The translations under genes were made by a program, and so were the position numbers. Of a stretch of DNA of 64,000 nucleotides, positions 58,218-64,000 are shown piece after piece; position 1 is the stretch's first letter, and each line of letters starts with the position of its first letter. Source of the DNA: Nageia nagi. Its lineage: Eukaryota; Pinophyta. The stretch is taken from NCBI GenBank assembly GCA_050084985.1, contig JBITNC010000001.1:18600001-18664000 (forward strand), read 5' to 3'. The notes under the pieces are model-generated. The model searched no databases and had not been told where the DNA came from. It saw only the letters and a program-made list of their open reading frames with translations.

Positions 58218-59721
58218 TGTGATGAGCTATTCTAGGGCTTACTCCTCAAACATGCCCTAGGATAAGGATGCTTGTCTTTTAGCTCTAAAACTATCCAGAA
58301 AAGCTCAAAATTGTACAAGATATCCAATGACTTGTAGGAATGAAAATATGAAATTGAACATGTAGAAAATACCTTCAAACCCAATATCTAACTATGATTA
58401 GCAAATATGATAATAATGCAAGCAAATACCTCTAGTATTCCAATGACTTAATTAGGTAGCAAATAGTAACTTCAACAATGCAAAACTACTCCATAAATCC
58501 AACTTTCTAGTTAAGGAGCCGAAATAGAGATTAAGCAATGTAAATATCACTCTAGATCTAACGTTGTTACCAAGAAGAGAAAATAACAATTCCATAATGT
58601 AATTATGCTTCCAAATCTAACATCTAAGCATCAAGAGACAAATAAGAAGATATTGATGGCAAAAATTAATTGTATTAGACATAGCAAGAGTAGCATAATT
58701 ACAATGTTTTTATCTACCTAAGGACCTGGTACTAAGACTACCTCCAATAGGGTTATGTATAATGGCTCTAGGGCCTCACCAATCCCATAAGCAGTGAAGT
58801 GGAGACCAGGTCTCCTTTGTAGCAACTTTGATGGAACAAACAATGTTCCTCTCAATATGGGTAGAGTAAGTTCAAGGGTAGTCTTCTATCCCCTTGATAC
58901 GTCAAATGCAATTTACCCTATAAGTGGAAAAGATAGAGTCTCCACTTAATCTAAATAAAAAGTTTAATAACAATAATCAACATATCTCATAATGACTAAG
59001 TGTCCTCCTTTTATAGGCAAGGTTGATCATCTTCTAATCTTGCATTGAGACGATCTAACGATGGAGAGATGTGATTAGTGTGATCATGCTTGCAACGTCT
59101 AATATGGGGTGCCTTGGGATGGATAAAATCACATCTAAAGGCCAAGAATTCCAACATAAAAGAGGGGGTGATGCTAGAGTGCCTCTTGATCAGTGTCATT
59201 GGGCCAAGTACCAAGGAGGGCCAATTTGGGGTCTTGGGATGCTCACATGGCCAACGTCCATGCTAAGAAATCCACTTGCCTTAAGATTTCTAACACCTAG
59301 TTTGAAGTGCCATGTCCAACCTTGAAGTTCAAAATGATCTCATAGTTGGTGCAATCACTTAGGAGGATGCTTTACCTTGAAGAGGGAAGTACTAATAACT
59401 AGAGATACATTAAATGCCAATATTACAATTGTCAAGGCTAAAATATGCAACACCTCTTTTAAGGAGACTAATATTGCATTTACAAATATAATTGCCTTGG
59501 TATTACAAGTACATCATTATTGGAATTTAGTAATAAACCAAATACAAAATAAATAAATAAAAGGGCCATTTATTCCATAATTAGAGCTTTGGTAAGTCTC
59601 TAAGTGGAATTTACATCATTTTGGCCAATTTCTACCAATTTATACAAACTCACATCTAAATTAATGTTTCCATTTATCAAAGGTGAAATGGGGAAAACAC
59701 CTAAAAAATGGGGACATTATA
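58218..59721 (-). repeat. 5' LTR of element D
   Basis: 1504 bp. On the minus strand it starts TATAATGTCCCC (TG changed to TA) and ends CTCATCACA. It is homologous to 29704-31214, with TSD taata at 59722-59726. Confidence 0.88.
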
Positions 59722-59830
59722 TAATAGTGACTAACCATACGTTTTAGTAATTAGGCATAAGAGAATAAATTATTGATTAGGTGTAAGGAAATAAATCACA
59801 AGTGTGTAGATTATTGTGTAAGTGTATATG

Positions 59831-60256
59831 TGTTAGAAATAGGTGTATGGAATATGTAAATTGTAAGAAATGATAGACAGTGCTATGAGTGGGAAGGAAT
59901 ATGTAAAATCTATGAAAATCCATGAAAGTGACTATAAGAGCTAGTTTGGAGAATTGTATTATGCCACTACAAGGAGGTTACCAAGTCAAAGAGGCTCATG
60001 ATATTATAGTAACATCATCTCTTATGTTATTTTCATGTCTTATTTTGTTTATTTGTTATGAATTATCTATTGTGTTGCCATTTTATTTGTATTACTAATT
60101 TGTATCCTATGCGCTAAGCTAATATTTATCACAAAGCATGATATTTCTCGTAACAAGTTTGCCCTCATCAACCTTAGAGGAGAAATTACATTCATAGGAT
60201 CTAGTATTGTAGATATTGAAATTATATGATTTTATCTTTATATTAGGACCATAACA
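59831..60256 (+). repeat. Candidate copia-type LTR with primer site
   Basis: TGTTAGAAAT at 59831 and CCATAACA at 60256 give TG...CA ends over 426 bp. TGGTATCATAGT (59+ at 60259-60270) directly after it resembles the iMet PBS with one change. No gag or pol follows; the next ~680 bp hold nothing recognisable. It is probably a truncated element. Confidence 0.5.
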
Positions 60257-60935
60257 AGTGGTATCATAGTTCTTTCCAAAGCTTGAGTTGTATGTTGTAC
60301 ATTCTTTCCTAAATTTGCATGCATTGTACTTTCTCTAAAAAATTTTTGATTACAAATTTTATTTTCTTAGAAGTATAGGCTAAGAACATCAACCAATAAA
60401 TCTATGTGTGAAGTGAGGTGAACAAAACTACACACCAATACCTAAGCCTCAAATAGAACCCAAACACAAATTTGGGCTCCCATGAGATAACATAGGAAAA
60501 ATATTGAAACTAGCCATAAGAAGTTTTCAATCATATAAGTAGGTGGTGCATGAGGAATTATTTAGCCCCTAAAATATACTCTTTATATACTATTCGATAT
60601 ATTAGAGAACTCACAAGTATAGACACTCCAAGCCTTAGTCTACTTAATGCGAAGTTGAACAATCAAGAGTCCACATAGTCACATAGTCATGATTAGGCAA
60701 AAAAAGAAAAGTTAAATACTAATTTTTCATTCTAATTCCAATGCAAAAGGAATTTTGAATTTTGATCAATATTTAGTAAGATATTTCACTTTTATGATAT
60801 AGCCTATTTTAGTGCCAAATTTAGGCCATTTAAAAGAAAAAGAAAAAGAAAATCATGAAAAATACAAAATTGTAAAACAAAATTCTAATATTACATGTTT
60901 CACCTAATTTTTTCATTCCTACATTAGAGAAGTAT
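60257..60935. other. Unassigned AT-rich sequence after the LTR candidate
   Basis: No coding motif, repeat or end structure was recognised. It may be the decayed interior of the 59.8-kb LTR element. Confidence 0.4.
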
Positions 60936-61329
60936 TTTATTTTTTTGATCAATGGTAAATTATATTAATAAAAAAAGAGGGATTATTAGCCTCTCAACAC
61001 CTTTACATCAACTAGCATCTCAAAGTAGGCATACACAATATCATCTCGAGTCCATAATTACATATGGTGCTTATATACAAAATGGCCTTATCCATTAGAG
61101 TGAAGCAAACACTCTCCTCCCAACTACACATAATCATGAATTCCATGGCCTCTGGAAATTATATACCATTTACCTAAATAGAAAAGGGATTTACAATATA
61201 AACATAATCGACCAAAAGTCATTTAGACTTGCCTAAGCAAAAAGACACCACCTTATGCCTGCAATAATATAAACTAAGTAAGAAGCATTGAAAACACTTC
61301 TCCCAAGAACACACCAACACAAATTCAAA

Positions 61330-62698
61330 TGAAGATCATGTCCTCATCCATTTTGAACTTGAAGTTTAGGTTGGTGATGTTTTTCTTTCAAAAATCCACA
61401 TATGATGTACCCTCCATAAGGACTGCAAGAGGAATTTCTAGCTACACAGTCTCATAACACTTGCTTTGCTCTCCTTCCTTTTTCATTGCTTTGAATAAAA
61501 TTTTAATATGGATATTCCTGTATTTTGGCATCAATATTGGAATATCTTTCATTGCTCTCTTTCCTAGAGTTGGAATGCACACCATTTTGATTAGTTCATT
61601 CACCTCCACTATTTGAGTCCTTGCCCTTCTTTTAACCTTCTTGGTTGCTGCTTCTATGAGAGCCTACATTTCATCCTTAGTAATCTTGTATAAGCTTGAA
61701 TTACTATAGGTATTGATATCTTCAGTTGTCTCCTTTTGCATCCTTTTTCCTTTCTTAATCTCAATCTTTTTCCTATCTTATTCAACCATTAAAGCCTTCT
61801 AGGACCTTACTTTTCTAGCCACTTCTCCCCTATCTTTTTCCACCACCTTAGCTTTTAAGTTAGAGGCTTTTGTTCTTCTCCTCTTAACACCCCATGTCTC
61901 CCTAATCTTCAAGAAAAGGTCAAAAACTTCCTCATCCTTCATCACTTCAATGGATTCAAATTCCTCTTCTTTGCCTACATTCTCCTCATCTTCCCTCATC
62001 ACAGCCTTAGTCATGCCATTATTTATCCTTTGAGAGCTTCTATTTGCATGCAATCTTGTTCCCCTTCCCAAGCTTCTTTAAGGCTATTTAAACCTAGCCA
62101 CATCATACACTAACTTGATAACAAACTAGTGTAAGGGGATATCATTTAGCTTACCTCTGCACCTATTAATGGAAACCTTCAACAAATGAAAAATGAAGAA
62201 AGGGAAGTTGACCACCTCATCCCCTTTGAGTTTGAAATGATTTAGAATCCTAAAATGGTAAGCATATACCACTTTATGGCATCCCTCAAGTGTTACGTAA
62301 TGCATAAGAGCTCTCACAACTTTTTCCTAAGGCTTTGGCATACTTGTCCTCTCAAGTCTTGGTCCTAATTTCACAAATTCCTCCCCATGCTTCCTAAACT
62401 TGAAAATCTCCCCCAATTTTCTCAACTTTGACTCCCTTTTGATTTCCTTTCCTTGATTTGGCATGTGGATTACCTCCACCATAGCTTCATATATGAAATC
62501 AAAGGAAATTGTGTTAATCTTATAGTGGCCATTCACCCACTTCTTTGCTACTTCCAATAAGAGACTCAAATCAAAGCCATTGCATGCTTCCATGAAATCA
62601 CTTAGTCCCCCCTCACATAGAGTTTTCTATATTATGGCATTCTTCCTCACCAAATCTATGTTTTATGGCTCTATCTTCACCAATTTACCCCTCATACT
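61330..62698 (-). pseudogene. Transposon-associated plant ORF family, stop-riddled but frame-intact
   Basis: One minus-strand frame runs for about 455 codons with roughly nine stops and no frameshift. N-terminal text: IDLVRKNAII, then GGLSDFMEACNGFD, LLEVAKKWVNGHYKI and EVIHMPNQGKEI. The middle has VVYAYHFRILNHFKLKG and VNFPFFIFHLLKVSINR. The rest is Lys/Glu-rich and probably coiled. I recall this layout from plant, especially conifer, proteins annotated as transposon-related; the function is unknown. It sits between the LINE coding part and the LINE 3' end. Confidence 0.45.
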
Positions 62699-63099
62699 TC
62701 CAAATCAAGCTTAGGAAATTAGTGAATGTCCTGCAAAACTACTCTGGAACTTACCAAATTAAGGAATGCAAATACCAGTTATTGTTGCTTATGATGTGAT
62801 GTTGGTTTGCTTCCCATCTGTTGTGAGTACCATCCCTAACAACTCCCAATCTAGTGGATGTTGATTCCCATGGATTTCCACTCATACCCGTATGCCACTT
62901 TGTTATCCATTTCACATCGATTCAGGTCACATGCTACACTTAGCTCCATTGCATTAAAACACCAAATGACCATCAAGAATTTTAATCCCCCCTCATCAAA
63001 ATTTGAGATATGGTTTATATGGTATTGAACCTATTCAAAATTGACCTTGAATTTTTAATTCTTGATACATTAGCCCCTAAGTTCTCCTTATCCCTTACA

Positions 63100-64000
63100 T
63101 AAATTAATTTCAAGTCTATTTTTGCTTCACTTTCCTTATATTAAAAAGTCCTACTATTATGCTCCTTCCATAATTGCCAATGATAGTGGGCCTGCAACAC
63201 ATTTCTAACTTATTTTTCACCTCTAGTACTTTTCATTTCAATCTAGTTTGTTAGCACTTATTCTATTGTACAATATTGTTGTCTTCCATATCCCATCCCC
63301 TTAATAAGTTTTTGCCAAATTCATTTAGAGTAGTTACACCATAAAAATAAGTGATCTCTTGTTTCTTTTGAACTATTATAGAGGGGACACCTTCCTTGGC
63401 CTTTGAATCCTCTCTTGTGAGGCTTGTCCAAAGTTAATAGCTTATTATGAAACATGGTCCATTTGAAAAAAATAATTTTGGGGATTAAAATCCCCTCCCA
63501 AATATTTCTCCATACTTTTTCTACCTCATAGTCTTTACCCTGAAGAATTTTAGAAGCCTCTTTCACATTGAATTCCCCTTTCTTCAATCCACTCCATTAG
63601 AGAATATCTCTCTCATTTGAACATCTCTGGTTCTTATCTCTCAATTCCTCTCTAACCTCTTTAAGAGCATGTTTTATCCTCTTATCCTTTGCCTCTATAA
63701 TATGCTAGTCCTTCTCTCTTCATCCTAGTAATCAACTATCCTCTCCCCCTATTTTTTAATTCCCCATCTGGCCAATCTCTTTAGGTTTTGAAAGTTTACT
63801 AGAGGTCATTCTCTTAACTAAGTATCCTCCCAAAAGAAAATACTTTCCCCATTTCCCAATTTCCATTTAATAAATCTATTAAAGAGGCCTTGTTCTTGTT
63901 TTAGTCCATTCCAAAATGGATATACCTAAGGAATATTTTCAATTGTAAAGAACTCATTACTTCCCTATAGGTATTTCACCTTACATATCCTAATCTAATC
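63100..64000 (-). pseudogene. LINE ORF2 C-terminal part with zf-RVT domain
   Basis: Minus strand: FNRFIKWKLGNGESIFFWED near 63900-63840 is the conserved stretch after the RT palm in plant L1 elements. Frame 63587-63321 has FNVKEASKIL, then VWRNIWEGILIPKIIFFKW, LLTLDKPHKRG, CPLYNSSKETRDHLFLWC, the zf-RVT zinc domain (a second Cys replaced by Tyr). QLWKEHNSRTF near 63160 matches the usual tail. Several stops lie between these blocks. ORF2 would nick target DNA and reverse transcribe the LINE RNA. Confidence 0.75.

Larger units (their letters stand above)
29704..59721 (-). mobile_element. Element D: Ty3/gypsy-derived LTR element, pol-deleted, host of the nested stack
   Basis: LTRs of ~1.5 kb at 29704-31214 (3') and 58218-59721 (5') are flanked by identical 5-bp TSDs, taata at 29699-29703 and 59722-59726. 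An iMet-type PBS lies inside the right LTR and a purine tract next to the left one, so the element reads on the minus strand. Its own interior survives in three blocks: 56163-58204 (leader with ~62-bp repeats), 44216-45036 (gag-like zinc motif) and 31215-31746 (protease). RT, RNase H and integrase are missing, because protease runs almost directly into the polypurine tract. C and E were inserted later. Without them D is about 6.4 kb. Confidence 0.85.
60939..64000 (-). mobile_element. L1-like LINE (non-LTR retrotransposon), 3' part, runs off the window
   Basis: On the minus strand the RT C-terminal part (from 64000), a zf-RVT domain (about 63590-63320) and a WKEHNSRTF-like tail (near 63160) are in order. 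The 3' end reads TTATTAATATAATTTACC, then ATTGATCAAAAAA near 60940, a form I know from plant LINE 3' ends with a short A tail. No TSD could be checked, as the 5' end is outside. It may be two LINE pieces, because the ORF at 61.3-62.7 kb is not a usual LINE part. Confidence 0.6.

Overview
This is an AT-rich window of nuclear DNA from a seed plant with a large, repeat-filled genome. The evidence is spliceosomal introns in two host genes, plant-type Ty1/copia and Ty3/gypsy LTR retrotransposons with iMet-type primer sites, a plant L1-like LINE and a plant mobile domain fragment. The style of nesting and decay, and a transposon-associated ORF family that I recall from conifers, suggest a gymnosperm. 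That is an inference; no marker gene settles it.

Layout. 1-1067: 5' LTR, primer site and gag remnant of a minus-strand copia element cut by the window edge. 1426-9241: decayed plus-strand Ty3/gypsy element (A) with gag, protease, RT, RNase H and an integrase that has lost its core. 9242-17374: gag-only LTR element (B) with 674/675-bp LTRs and an antisense plant mobile domain (PMD) fragment. A dispersed ~865-bp repeat, probably an LTR, lies at 3430-4293 and 17427-18296. 18.3-22.2 kb: unresolved, with coding-like but broken tracts.

22.4-28.7 kb is the host island. It holds two divergent genes about 1.2 kb apart. On the minus strand is a four-exon F-box gene (24034/24100 to 22398) with an in-frame stop six codons into exon 3. 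On the plus strand is a two-exon gene for a 187-aa four-helix membrane protein (25327-28721), whose first coding exon is 11 nt and whose intron is 2.83 kb.

29699-59726 is one 30-kb nested retrotransposon stack that can be parsed from target-site duplications (TSDs). Element D is a minus-strand gypsy derivative (29704-59721, TSD taata/taata) that has lost most of pol. It was split by element C (31752-44210, plus strand, gag-protease only, TSD atgta/atata) and by copia element E (45037-56157, plus strand, TSD gtcct/atcct). E's 5' LTR was in turn split by element F (45296-51113, minus-strand gag plus integrase tail, TSD attgt/attgt). E is the best preserved: gag, protease, integrase, RT and RNase H are recognisable, broken by a few stops and frameshifts.

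59.8-64 kb: a second copia-type LTR with a primer site, then a minus-strand LINE (RT C-terminal part, zf-RVT, 3' end near 60.94 kb). Between the LINE coding part and its 3' end lies a ~455-codon reading frame broken by stops only.

I found no tRNA, rRNA or CRISPR array. No element looks autonomous as it stands. The most unusual items are the fully parsed nested stack, the PMD fragment carried antisense in a gag-only element, the F-box stop that an alternative acceptor would remove in frame, and several element-specific tandem-repeat tracts.
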